A DNA stretch of 64,000 bases from Jiangella alkaliphila (GTDB lineage: Bacteria; Actinomycetota; Actinomycetes; Jiangellales; Jiangellaceae): contig NZ_LT629791.1 in NCBI RefSeq assembly GCF_900105925.1, positions 7,596,001 to 7,660,000 on the forward strand, read 5' to 3'. This document shows, piece after piece, positions 56,394 through 64,000 of this stretch (positions within the stretch are counted from its first letter, which is position 1; each line of letters opens with the position of its first letter). The notes below the pieces were generated by a model. That model was given only the letters and a program-made list of their open reading frames with translations, was not told the origin of the DNA and did no database searches. Made by a program: the position numbers and the translations under genes.

Positions 56394-57503
56394 GTGACCG
56401 AGACCCACGGCTCGCGCCCCTCCGTCGTCATCGTCGGCGGCGGGTTCGGCGGCATCAACGCCGCCAAGGCGCTCGACGAGGTGGCCGACGTGACGCTGGT
56501 CGACCCGTCCGACACGTTCCTGCACAACCTCGCGTCCTGGCGCGCGCTGGTCGAGCCGGCGTGGCTGGACCGGATCTTCCTGCCGTACGACCGGCTGCTC
56601 GCCCACGGCCGGTTCGTCCGCGACCGGGCCGTCGACGCCGACGGCACCGGCGTCACGCTGGCCTCCGGCGAGCGGCTGGCCGCCGACTACGTCATCCTCG
56701 CGACCGGCTCGTCCTACCCGTTCCCGGCCAAGACCGACGAGACCGACGTCGCCGTCGCGCGCAGCCGGTTCCTGGAGGCGCACCACGCGCTGCGGGAGTC
56801 CGGCCGCGCCCTGGTGATCGGCGCCGGCGCGGCCGGCCTGGAGCTGGCCGGCGAGATCAAGTCCGCCTACCCGGAGAAGGACGTCACGCTGGTCGACCTG
56901 GCCGACGACATCCTGCCCGGCCCGTACGACCAGGAACTGCGCGAGGAGCTGCGCCGCCAGCTCGACAAGCTCGGCGTCAGGCTGGTCCTCGGCAGCCCGC
57001 TGCACGCGCTGCCGGACGCCCCGGCCGCGACGGCGGCGCCGGTCACCGTCACCACCGAGGCCGGTGAGGAGCTGACCGCCGACATCTGGTTCCGCGCCTT
57101 CGGCGTGACCCCGGCCACCGGGTTCTTCACCGGCGCCCTGGCCGCGGCCCGCGACGCCCAGGGCTACCTGCGCGTCGACGACCAGCTGCGGGTCGCCGGC
57201 CACGACACCGTGTACGCGATCGGCGACATCGCCGACGCCGACCGCAACATGGCGGCGACCGCCCGGCTGCAGGCGGAGCTGGTCGCGGCCAACCTGACCG
57301 CGCGGATCACCGGCGAGGGCGAGGTGGCCGGCTACCAGAAGCTGCCGCCGCTGGTCGCCATCCCGCTCGGTCCCGAGGGCGGCGCCGGCCAACTCCCCGG
57401 CATCGACGGCGTCGCCGGCCCCGAGGTGATCTCGCAGGTCAAGGGCCGCGCCATGCTCATGGACAGCTACGACGACCTCTTCAACGTCGAGCCGGCGGCC
57501 TGA
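56394..57503 (+). CDS. FAD-dependent NAD(P)H oxidoreductase (NDH-2/FSP1-like)
   Basis: 369 residues. FAD-binding SVVIVGGGFGGINAAKALDE, ATGSSYPFPAK, the NAD(P)H site ALVIGAGAAGLELAGEI and TVYAIGDIADADRNMAATA. The pattern fits type II NADH dehydrogenase/AIF-like pyridine nucleotide-disulphide oxidoreductases that reduce quinones. No transmembrane segment is obvious. GTG 56394 follows GAGGAG. Divergent from the HxlR regulator, which likely controls it in response to electrophile or redox stress. Confidence 0.86.
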   Translation: MTETHGSRPSVVIVGGGFGGINAAKALDEVADVTLVDPSDTFLHNLASWRALVEPAWLDRIFLPYDRLLAHGRFVRDRAVDADGTGVTLASGERLAADYVILATGSSYPFPAKTDETDVAVARSRFLEAHHALRESGRALVIGAGAAGLELAGEIKSAYPEKDVTLVDLADDILPGPYDQELREELRRQLDKLGVRLVLGSPLHALPDAPAATAAPVTVTTEAGEELTADIWFRAFGVTPATGFFTGALAAARDAQGYLRVDDQLRVAGHDTVYAIGDIADADRNMAATARLQAELVAANLTARITGEGEVAGYQKLPPLVAIPLGPEGGAGQLPGIDGVAGPEVISQVKGRAMLMDSYDDLFNVEPAA

Positions 57504-57511
57504 CCGCTTCG

Positions 57512-57559
57512 ATGGGTGAGCGTCTGCTGTCGCCAGGACGACAGCAGACGCTCACCCAT
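57512..57559. terminator. Long perfect hairpin between convergent genes
   Basis: A perfect 21-bp inverted repeat (57512-57532 and 57539-57559) with a 6-nt loop (CCAGGA) between the convergent oxidoreductase and GNAT genes. A probable bidirectional terminator without U-tract; the core GTCTGCTGTC resembles the hairpin at 7892-7935. Confidence 0.75.
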
Positions 57560-57564
57560 GCCGT

Positions 57565-58407
57565 TCAGCGGGTGAAGGAGTACGCCGTCACGTCGGCGAC
57601 CGGGCGGTAGCCGAGGGCGGCGTAGACGCGGTTCGAGGTGGGGTTGGCCAGGTCGGTGAAGAGCGAGCTGCGCGACGCTCCCGCGTCCAGCACCGCCTGG
57701 CTGACCGCCGCGACCAGCGCGGACGCATACCCGCGGCGGCGCCGGTCCGGAGGCGTGTAGACCGGCGCCACCCGCGCGACGCCCGCGACCGTGCGTGAGA
57801 CGCCGACGAAGCAGGCCGGGCCGTCGTCGTCCCAGAGGTACGCGCGCTGCTCGGCGATCAGCAGGTCGACGACGCGCTCGGCGACGCTGGCGCCGGGCGC
57901 GGCGTTGGACTCCTCCTCGAACGCCATCGTCCAGGCGACCAGCAGGTCGCGGTCGGCCGGCCCGGCCACTCGCGCGGCACCGGACGACGGCCGCGGCGGC
58001 ACGACGGTGTCGAGCTCGAACAGCCGCTGGTCCATCGAGACGGCGACCGTGCCGCCGGTGCGGCCCGCCCACGCCCCGGCGTACGCCGCGGACTGCTCGG
58101 CGACCCCGGTGACGCCGTCGATCTCGGGGGAGTGCTCGAGCAGCGCCAGTGCGAGCCGCTCGGCGCCGGGCGGCGCGGCGGAAACGTAGGCACGGAACGG
58201 CGGCGTCCAGACGGCGACCCCGGCGATGGCGCCGCCCCGGCCATCCCCGCCGGGCAGGATCGCGAACACGCCACCCCGCCCGGCGCCGCGGCGCTCGCGA
58301 TCGACGGTGGTGAGCAGCACCGAGTGCAGCACGGGATCGCGCTCCAGCCACCCGTGCACGCGCTGCCAGAACTCCTGCGCATCGACACCGATCGAGACGG
58401 CCGGCAT
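57565..58407 (-). CDS. GNAT family N-acetyltransferase
   Basis: 280 residues. The N-terminal half is a degenerate GNAT-like domain (FWQRVHGWLERDPVLHSVLL), and the C-terminal half the active-type domain with VYTPPDRRRRGYASALVAAV as acetyl-CoA loop and LFTDLANPTSNRVYAALGYR at the end. The ATG overlaps the stop of the upstream ABC-F gene (ATGA at 58407-58410), so both are one transcription unit. Substrate unknown. Confidence 0.85.
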   Translation of the reverse strand: MPAVSIGVDAQEFWQRVHGWLERDPVLHSVLLTTVDRERRGAGRGGVFAILPGGDGRGGAIAGVAVWTPPFRAYVSAAPPGAERLALALLEHSPEIDGVTGVAEQSAAYAGAWAGRTGGTVAVSMDQRLFELDTVVPPRPSSGAARVAGPADRDLLVAWTMAFEEESNAAPGASVAERVVDLLIAEQRAYLWDDDGPACFVGVSRTVAGVARVAPVYTPPDRRRRGYASALVAAVSQAVLDAGASRSSLFTDLANPTSNRVYAALGYRPVADVTAYSFTR

Positions 58408-60083
58408 CAGCGCACCCGGGTGACGCGGCCCTCGTCCCAGACCGGCTCGGGCGCCTCGTAGACGGTGCCGTTGGCGCCGAACACCAGGAACCGGTCGAAG
58501 TCGCGGGCGAACCAGCGGTCGTGGGTGACCGCGAGCACCGTGCCGTCGAACGCCTCGAGACCCTCCTGCAGCGCCTCGGCCGACACGAGGTCGAGGTTGT
58601 CGGTGGGCTCGTCGAGCAGCAGCAACGTGGCGCCGGACAGCTCCAGCAGCAGGATCTGCAACCGCGCCTGCTGCCCGCCGGACAGCGACTCGAACGCCTG
58701 GTCGGCGGCGTGCGCCAGCTCGTAGCGGTCGAGCGCGCGGCTGGCCTCCTCGCGCGGCATGCCGGCCCGCCGGCCGTCGCCGCGGTGCAGGATCTCGAGC
58801 AGCGTGCGGCCCACCAGCTCGGGGTGGTCGTGCGTCTGCGCGAACCAGCCCGGGCGCACTCGCGCGCCCAGCCGGGCCAGCCCGGTGTGCGCGACCGGCG
58901 CGATCGGGACGTCGTCGACCGGCTCGTGCTCGGGCTCGGGGTCGGAGCCGCCGGCGGCCAGCAGCCGCAGGAAGTGCGACTTGCCCGAGCCGTTGGAGCC
59001 CAGGACGGCCACCCGCTCGCCGTACCAGACCTCGAGGTCGAACGGCTTCATCAGCCCGGTCAGCTCGAGCGACTCGCCGATGACGGCGCGCTTGCCGGTG
59101 CGCCCGCCGCGCAGCCGCATGCGCAGGTTCTGCTCGCGCGGCTGGTCCTCGGGCGGGCCGGCGTCCTCGAACCGCCGCAGCCGGGTCTGCGCCGCCTGGT
59201 AGCGGGCCGCCATGTCGGAGTTGTAGGCCGCCTTCTGCTTGTACATGAGCACGAGCGCCTTCAGCTTGGCGTGCTCTTCGTCCCAGCGCCGGCGCAGCTC
59301 CTCGAGCCGGGCGAACCGTTCGCGCCGCGCCTCGTGGTAGCTGCCGAAGCCGCCCGGGTGGACCCAGGCGGTGTTGCCGGCCGCACCCAGCTCGACGGTG
59401 ACGACGCGGGTGGCGGTGCGGTGCAGCAGCTCGCGGTCGTGGCTGACGTAGAGCACCGTCTTGGCCGACTCGACCAGCCGGTCCTCGAGCCAGCGCTTGG
59501 CCGGCACGTCGAGGAAGTTGTCGGGCTCGTCGAGCAGCAGCACCTCGTCGGGGCCGCGCAGCAGCGCCTCGAGCATCAGCCGCTTCTGCTCGCCGCCGGA
59601 CAGCGACGACACCTCGCGCCAGCGGCACCGCTCGAACGGGATGCCCAGCGCAGCCGTGGTGCAGACGTCCCACAGCACCTCGGTCTCGTACCCGCCGGCG
59701 TCGGCCCACTCGCCGAGCGCGGCGGCGTAGGTCATCTGGGTGGGCTCGTCGTCGCGGTCCATCATGGCCAGCTCGGCGGTGTCGACGGCGGCAGCGGCGG
59801 CCCGCACGCGCGGCGGCGCCACCGACAGCAGCAGGTCGCGGACGTCCTGGGCGTCGCGCGCCACGAACTGCCGCATGACGCCGAGCCCGCCGCTGCGCGT
59901 CACCGCTCCGCCGTGCGCGGCGAGGTCGCCGGCGACGATGCGCAGCAGGGTCGTCTTGCCCGACCCGTTCGCGCCGACCAGCGCGACCTTGGCGCCGTCG
60001 CCGACCCGGAACGAGACGTCGTCGAGCAGCACCCGCCCGTCGGGGAGGGTGAACGAGACGGCGTTGAGGTCGACGTGGCCCAT
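58407..60083 (-). CDS. ABC-F family ATP-binding protein
   Basis: A soluble, membrane-domain-free ABC protein of 558 residues with two ATPase domains. Walker A motifs are VGANGSGKTTL and LGSNGSGKSH; signatures are SSLSGGEQKRLML and ESLSGGQQARLQI; Walker B regions are LLLDEPDNFLD and LLLLDEPTDNLD. The helical interdomain linker (RRWDEEHAKLKALVLMYKQK) is of the ribosome-acting ABC-F type; members act in translation or antibiotic protection. Which antibiotic, if any, cannot be told. Confidence 0.9.
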   Translation of the reverse strand: MGHVDLNAVSFTLPDGRVLLDDVSFRVGDGAKVALVGANGSGKTTLLRIVAGDLAAHGGAVTRSGGLGVMRQFVARDAQDVRDLLLSVAPPRVRAAAAAVDTAELAMMDRDDEPTQMTYAAALGEWADAGGYETEVLWDVCTTAALGIPFERCRWREVSSLSGGEQKRLMLEALLRGPDEVLLLDEPDNFLDVPAKRWLEDRLVESAKTVLYVSHDRELLHRTATRVVTVELGAAGNTAWVHPGGFGSYHEARRERFARLEELRRRWDEEHAKLKALVLMYKQKAAYNSDMAARYQAAQTRLRRFEDAGPPEDQPREQNLRMRLRGGRTGKRAVIGESLELTGLMKPFDLEVWYGERVAVLGSNGSGKSHFLRLLAAGGSDPEPEHEPVDDVPIAPVAHTGLARLGARVRPGWFAQTHDHPELVGRTLLEILHRGDGRRAGMPREEASRALDRYELAHAADQAFESLSGGQQARLQILLLELSGATLLLLDEPTDNLDLVSAEALQEGLEAFDGTVLAVTHDRWFARDFDRFLVFGANGTVYEAPEPVWDEGRVTRVR

Positions 60084-60133
60084 GACGTCAGTCTCGCCCC
60101 GCCCAGCGGCACCGGTCGAGGGGTTTTCGCGGG

Positions 60134-60553
60134 TCAGAAGCCGGGCGGCTGCTCGCCGGACATGACGGCGACCAGGACGTCGGGGGCGAGGTCCTCCTTG
60201 TGGACGTACGCCCGCGCGCCGCTGGTGCGGGCGTCCTGCGGGAGGTCCGACGCCGGGTAGGTGGACATCAGCAGCACGACGGCGTCGGGCCGGGCGGCGA
60301 GCAGCCGGCGGGTGGCCTCGATGCCGGAGATGCCGGGCAGGTTGATGTCCATCAGCACCAGCCCCGGCCGCAGCGATGCCACCGCGGCCACCGCGTCCTC
60401 ACCGCTGGCGGCCTCGCCGGCGACCCGGAACCCGGGCGTGGCGCCGACCACGAAGCGCGCGACGGACAGATAGGTCTCCTGGTCGTCGACCACGAGGACG
60501 TCGACGACGGCGGGCGGAGCCTCGGCGTGGGGGGTGTGCGGACTACCGGCCAT
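60134..60553 (-). CDS. Stand-alone response-regulator receiver protein
   Basis: 139 residues consisting of one receiver domain: acidic pocket VLVVDDQETYLSV, phospho-acceptor Asp in LVLMDINLPGISG, Thr/Ser switch LLMSTYP and Lys in AYVHKEDLAP. There is no output domain. It lies 77 bp behind the NarL-type regulator gene on the same strand and is probably part of the two-component operon, perhaps as a phosphate sink or as a shared partner of the two kinases. ATG 60553 is preferred over 60625, which adds an Arg-rich non-conserved leader. Confidence 0.8.
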   Translation of the reverse strand: MAGSPHTPHAEAPPAVVDVLVVDDQETYLSVARFVVGATPGFRVAGEAASGEDAVAAVASLRPGLVLMDINLPGISGIEATRRLLAARPDAVVLLMSTYPASDLPQDARTSGARAYVHKEDLAPDVLVAVMSGEQPPGF

Positions 60554-60630
60554 GCAACCAGCATCGCTCGTGCGGTGCCCTCCGTGCCATCCGGCGGGCA
60601 CCCGAACCCGCGGGGGTGCCAGCACCCCCG

Positions 60631-61347
60631 TCAGCGCAGCGAGGCAAGGTACAGCAGGACGGCGCTGACCCGCCGGTGCACGTCGGGTTCGGCGGTGAGG
60701 CCGAGCTTGGCGAACAGCGCGTTGATGTGCTTCTCGACCGCGCGCTCGGTGAGCACCAGCGCGGCCGCGACGCCGGCGTTGCTCTTGCCCTGCGCGATCT
60801 GCTCGAGCACCTCCAGCTCGCGCTTCGTCAGCGCGGCGAGCGGGTCGCCCGGCGGGCGGGTGCCGGCCACCAGCACCTCGACGACGCGGGGGTCGACGAC
60901 GCTGCCGCCGCGGGCCACCTCGCGGACCGCCGCGGCCAGCTGGTCGGGCTCGCTGACCCGCTCCTTGAGCAGGTAGGCGCGCCGCTGCGAGCCGCCGGAG
61001 AGCAGCTCCAGCGCGTACGCGGGGGCGGCGTACTGCGACAGCACGACGACGCCGGTCTCGGGCGCGGTCTGCCGCAGCCGGGTGGCCGCGCGGATGCCCT
61101 CGTCGCTCGACGTGGGTGGCATGCGGATGTCCGTGACGACGACGTCGGGCCGGTGCTCGTCGACGGCGGCGAGCAGGCCGTCGAGGTCGCCGGCCACCGC
61201 GACGACCTCGAGGTCGTCGTACAGGCCGAGTACCCGCTGGACGCCCTCGCGCACCAGCAGGGCGTCGTCGGCGACGACGATGCGGACCCTGGCGGCTGTG
61301 GTCACGGGCGGGATCGTACCGGGTGCCGCTGTCACGGACGACGTCAT
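60631..61347 (-). CDS. NarL/LuxR-family response regulator
   Basis: 238 residues. Receiver domain with IVVADDALLVREG, phospho-acceptor Asp in VVVTDIRMPPTSSDEGI, and Lys in AYLLKERVSE; the DNA-binding HTH is LTKRELEVLEQIAQGKSNAG, then TERAVEKHINALFAKLGL. ATG 61347 overlaps the stop of the histidine kinase gene (ATGA). A GTG further in (before TTAARVRIVV) is an alternative start. The two upstream kinases are the likely phosphodonors. Confidence 0.9.
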   Translation of the reverse strand: MTSSVTAAPGTIPPVTTAARVRIVVADDALLVREGVQRVLGLYDDLEVVAVAGDLDGLLAAVDEHRPDVVVTDIRMPPTSSDEGIRAATRLRQTAPETGVVVLSQYAAPAYALELLSGGSQRRAYLLKERVSEPDQLAAAVREVARGGSVVDPRVVEVLVAGTRPPGDPLAALTKRELEVLEQIAQGKSNAGVAAALVLTERAVEKHINALFAKLGLTAEPDVHRRVSAVLLYLASLR

Positions 61348-63335
61348 ACCGGCAGCGTCCCGCGCACGACGGTGCCCCGGCCCGGCCCGCTGACGACGGT
61401 CAGCCGGCCGCCCAGCGCGCCGAGCCGGTCGCGCATGTTGACGAACCCGTGGCTGCGCCCGGCCGTGGCCGGGTCGAAGCCGGCGCCGTCGTCGCACACC
61501 TCGAACGCCAGCCCGGTGCCGTTCAGCCCGACGTGGACGGTCACCGTCGCGTCCGGCCCGGCGTGCTTCCCGGCGTTCTGCATGGCCTCCAGGCAGCAGA
61601 AGTACACGGCGGCCTCCGCGCCGGGGGCGAACCGGCGATCGGTGGCGACGTCGACGGTCGTCGGGCGGACGGCGTGACCGGCGGCCGAGCGCAGCGCTTC
61701 GCCCAGCCCGTGCTCGCGCAGCAGCGGCGGGTAGATGCCGTGCGCGAGGTCGCGCAGCTCCGCCAACGTCTCCACGACGTCGCCGCGCAGCTCGTCCAGC
61801 AGCGCCGCGGTGTCACCGGACGCGAGCCGGCGGGCCAGTCCCAGCCGCACCGCCAGCGCCACGAGGCGCTGCTGCGCGCCGTCGTGCAGGTTGCGCTCGA
61901 TCTCCCGCCGCGACGAGTCGGCCGCGGTGATGATCCGGGCGCGCGACTCGCGGACCTCGACCAGCTGCAGCGCGACGGCGGCCCGCAGGCCGGCGTTGTC
62001 CAGCTCCGGCCGGGCCGCGCCGACGGCGGCCTCCAGCAGGTCCCGCGGGGTGCCGGCCGTGGCGCCGACGCTCGCGATCGGCCGGTCCGGCGCGGAAAGC
62101 AGGACGTCGTCGTCGCCCGGGACCGCCGGCCGGCCGTCGCCGCTGACCCACTCGCCCCGGCCCTCGACCCAGTACGCCACCCGCAGGTCCGGGTCCGCGA
62201 GCGCTCGGCGGAGCACGTGCTCGATGGTCACGCCGGGCCGCGGGTCGTGGACGTGGTCGCGGACCATGCGCACGGCGTCGAACCGGCGCCGGTTGAACCG
62301 CCGGTCGACGGCGTCCTGCAGCCGTCCCCGCAGCGGCGCGGCCACGCTCACGGCGGCCAGGGTGGCGATGACGGCGGACAGCTGCGAGTCGCCGACGGCG
62401 GCGCCGGCCACGACCACCACGACGACGTACACCGCCGCCAGGACCGCGGTGAGCAGCGCGTACGTCAACGCCCGGCCGAGGATCCGGTCGACCTCGAACA
62501 GGTGGTACTGCGTGATGGCCAGCGCCGTCGCGACCGGCAGCAGCACGACGAACAGGCCGGCGACCACGCCCAGGACGGCCTGCGAACCCACGTACGACGC
62601 GACGAACGACGCCGCCACGAGCACCGGGATCAGCACGGCGGCCGGCGCCAGCCAGAGCAGCTGCTGCCGGGCCGTCCCCCGCGCCCGCCGGAACCGCACG
62701 AGCAGCGACACCGCGGCCACCACCAGGCCGGCGCCGGTCGCGATGATCACGGCGCCCCGGCCGACGTCCAGCACGTCACCGACGGCGCCGCCGGGCGCCC
62801 ACGGGTTGTCCAGACCATCCAGCGGCGGCTCCGCGAGCGAGGGCGTGAGCTGCACCAGCACGACGCCGAGCACTCCGGCCACGACGGTGGCCCGCGCCGC
62901 CCACGCCCACCGCGGCGACAGCGGCCGCCCGTCCGGCGTCAGGTGGAACACCAGCGCGATGGCGACGAACCACAGCACGAACACCGAGTCGGCGAACAGC
63001 CCGGCGGCGGTCGCCAGCGGCAGCTCGCCCGGCCGCGCGATGGCCCCGTACGCCGCGTAGCCGGTCAGCGCGGGCCCGATCGCCTGCAGGTCCGCGAGCC
63101 CGAGGAACAGCCAGCCGACGGGGTGCCGCGGCCGGTGCAGCGCCAGGCCGGCGCCGACGGTCGCCGCGCTCACCATCGCGAGGACGTAGACCAGCCCGTT
63201 CGTCACGCCCTGCGTGAGGTCGCCGCGTCCGGCGTCGCGCAGCAGCTCGTCGAAGACCAGGACCAGCGCGATCCCCGTGGGCACGATCGCCACCGCCACG
63301 GCGACGGCCGCGTACCGCAGCCTGGACGCGGTCAT
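61344..63335 (-). CDS. NarL-type sensor histidine kinase, membrane-bound
   Basis: 663 residues. About ten hydrophobic segments in the first 330 residues form the sensor/membrane part, followed by a GAF-like stretch (about 340-440) and the HisKA_3 box REIERNLHDGAQQRLVAL with the phosphorylated His, then HGIYPPLLREHGLGEAL and the HATPase region NAGKHAGPDATVTV, DDGAGFDPA and FVNMRDRLGALGG. The stop overlaps the response regulator start and the ATG overlaps the stop of the preceding kinase. Its C-terminal ~200 residues are strongly similar to those of the upstream kinase, indicating a tandem duplication. Confidence 0.92.
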   Translation of the reverse strand: MTASRLRYAAVAVAVAIVPTGIALVLVFDELLRDAGRGDLTQGVTNGLVYVLAMVSAATVGAGLALHRPRHPVGWLFLGLADLQAIGPALTGYAAYGAIARPGELPLATAAGLFADSVFVLWFVAIALVFHLTPDGRPLSPRWAWAARATVVAGVLGVVLVQLTPSLAEPPLDGLDNPWAPGGAVGDVLDVGRGAVIIATGAGLVVAAVSLLVRFRRARGTARQQLLWLAPAAVLIPVLVAASFVASYVGSQAVLGVVAGLFVVLLPVATALAITQYHLFEVDRILGRALTYALLTAVLAAVYVVVVVVAGAAVGDSQLSAVIATLAAVSVAAPLRGRLQDAVDRRFNRRRFDAVRMVRDHVHDPRPGVTIEHVLRRALADPDLRVAYWVEGRGEWVSGDGRPAVPGDDDVLLSAPDRPIASVGATAGTPRDLLEAAVGAARPELDNAGLRAAVALQLVEVRESRARIITAADSSRREIERNLHDGAQQRLVALAVRLGLARRLASGDTAALLDELRGDVVETLAELRDLAHGIYPPLLREHGLGEALRSAAGHAVRPTTVDVATDRRFAPGAEAAVYFCCLEAMQNAGKHAGPDATVTVHVGLNGTGLAFEVCDDGAGFDPATAGRSHGFVNMRDRLGALGGRLTVVSGPGRGTVVRGTLPV

Positions 63336-64000
63336 GGCTCGGCCGGCGCCAGCGCGGCTGTCGGGATCGTGCCCCGGATGACGGTGCCGGCGCCGGGCGC
63401 GCTGTCGACGGTCAGTTCGCCGCCGAACGCGCCGAGGCGGTCGCGCATGTTGACGAAGCCGTGGCTCTCGCTGGTGGCCGCGGGGTCGAAGCCGGCGCCG
63501 TCGTCGGCCACCTCGAACTCCAGCCCGCCCGACGCGGACCCGCCGACCCGCACCGTCGCCGACGCGCCCGGACCGGCGTGCTTGCCGGCGTTCTGCAGGG
63601 CCTCCAGGCAGCAGAAGTACACCGCCGCCTCCGCCTCGGGCAGGTAGCGGGCGCCGTCGGCCTCGACGGTGGTCGGGACGGCGGCCCGGCCGGCGGCGTT
63701 GCGCAGCGCCTCGCCGAGGCCGTGCTCGCGCAGCAGCGGCGGGTAGATGCCGTGCGCCAGCTCGCGCAGCTCGGTCAGCGTCTCCTGGACGTCGGTGCGC
63801 AGCTCCTCCAGCAGCGCGGCGGAGTCGCCGGTGGCCAGCCGGCGGGCCAGCCCCAGCTTCACCGCCAGCGCGACGAGCCGCTGCTGCGCGCCGTCGTGCA
63901 GGTTCCGCTCGATCTGCCGCCGCGACGCGTCGGCCGCGGAGACGATGCGGGCCCGCGACGCCTGCAGCTCGGCGTTGCGGCGGCGCAGCTCCTCCAGCGA
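63332..64000 (-). CDS. NarL-type sensor histidine kinase, C-terminal part (cut by window edge)
   Basis: The 223 visible codons run off the right edge. HisKA_3 box RQIERNLHDGAQQRLVAL, HGIYPPLLREHGLGEALR, NAGKHAGPGASATV, DDGAGFDPA and FVNMRDRLGAFGGEL show a complete phosphoacceptor/ATPase part. It is a close paralogue of the next kinase. Its stop overlaps that ATG (ATGA at 63332-63335), so the two are coupled. The sensor part lies outside the window; an apparent internal ATG at 63862 is not the true start. Confidence 0.92.
   Translation of the reverse strand, partial: SLEELRRRNAELQASRARIVSAADASRRQIERNLHDGAQQRLVALAVKLGLARRLATGDSAALLEELRTDVQETLTELRELAHGIYPPLLREHGLGEALRNAAGRAAVPTTVEADGARYLPEAEAAVYFCCLEALQNAGKHAGPGASATVRVGGSASGGLEFEVADDGAGFDPAATSESHGFVNMRDRLGAFGGELTVDSAPGAGTVIRGTIPTAALAPAEP

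Overview
The window is very GC-rich, densely packed chromosomal DNA from an actinomycete. Codon use is strongly G/C-ending, GTG starts are common, and many neighbouring genes overlap by ATGA or GTGA. Actinobacterial marks include a His-tailed GroEL next to groES with CIRCE operators, an F420-dependent oxidoreductase, a YbdK/EgtA-type glutamate-cysteine ligase, paired citrate synthases and a pullulanase-type alpha-1,6-glucosidase. The ribosomal and chaperone proteins would suit a Jiangella-like lineage, but that is inference. I saw no rRNA, tRNA, CRISPR array, prophage or intact insertion sequence.

Layout. 1-7.7 kb: aminotransferase and nucleoside hydrolase (divergent); then a structured leader followed by a three-gene vitamin/F420-0-type ABC transporter; LysR and DoxX (divergent); an F420-dependent oxidoreductase. 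8-11.2 kb: secreted sialidase and a kelch-type sialate epimerase-like protein, divergent around a shared palindromic operator. 11.2-17.8 kb: a small membrane-peptide gene, DUF2891 protein and lipoprotein, groES-groEL with two CIRCE elements, a methyltransferase, a NUDIX hydrolase and a glycerophosphodiesterase. 18-24.8 kb: glutamate-cysteine ligase-like enzyme with an M20 hydrolase, two small secreted proteins, a GH3 lipoprotein, a P450 and a HAD phosphatase.

24.8-43 kb is a housekeeping block read mainly on the minus strand: rplM-rpsI, glmM, glmS, acpS-nnr-alr-hydrolase-tsaE and tsaB-rimI-tsaD, covering translation, cell-wall amino sugars, D-alanine, tRNA t6A and metabolite repair. It is interrupted by accessory genes (MFS pump, Uma2 protein, pentapeptide protein between tsaE and tsaB) and by a 241-bp MITE-like foldback upstream of alr. 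A GNAT gene upstream of rplM carries an apparent frameshift.

43-64 kb: LuxR/TPR regulator and flavoprotein; a 1921-residue secreted amylopullulanase with MalR-type repeats upstream; two secreted or lipid-anchored unknowns; a divergent citrate synthase pair, one with an N-terminal HTH; HxlR regulator and FAD oxidoreductase with palindromic operators; GNAT and ABC-F ATPase; and a two-component operon with two near-duplicate histidine kinases, a NarL-type regulator and a receiver-only protein.

The most interesting non-coding items are the four-hairpin leader before the ABC transporter (start codon and ribosome site both potentially occluded), the MITE-like element at alr, long perfect hairpins of related sequence between genes, a U-tailed terminator between groES and groEL, and several palindromic operators whose regulators lie outside the window.
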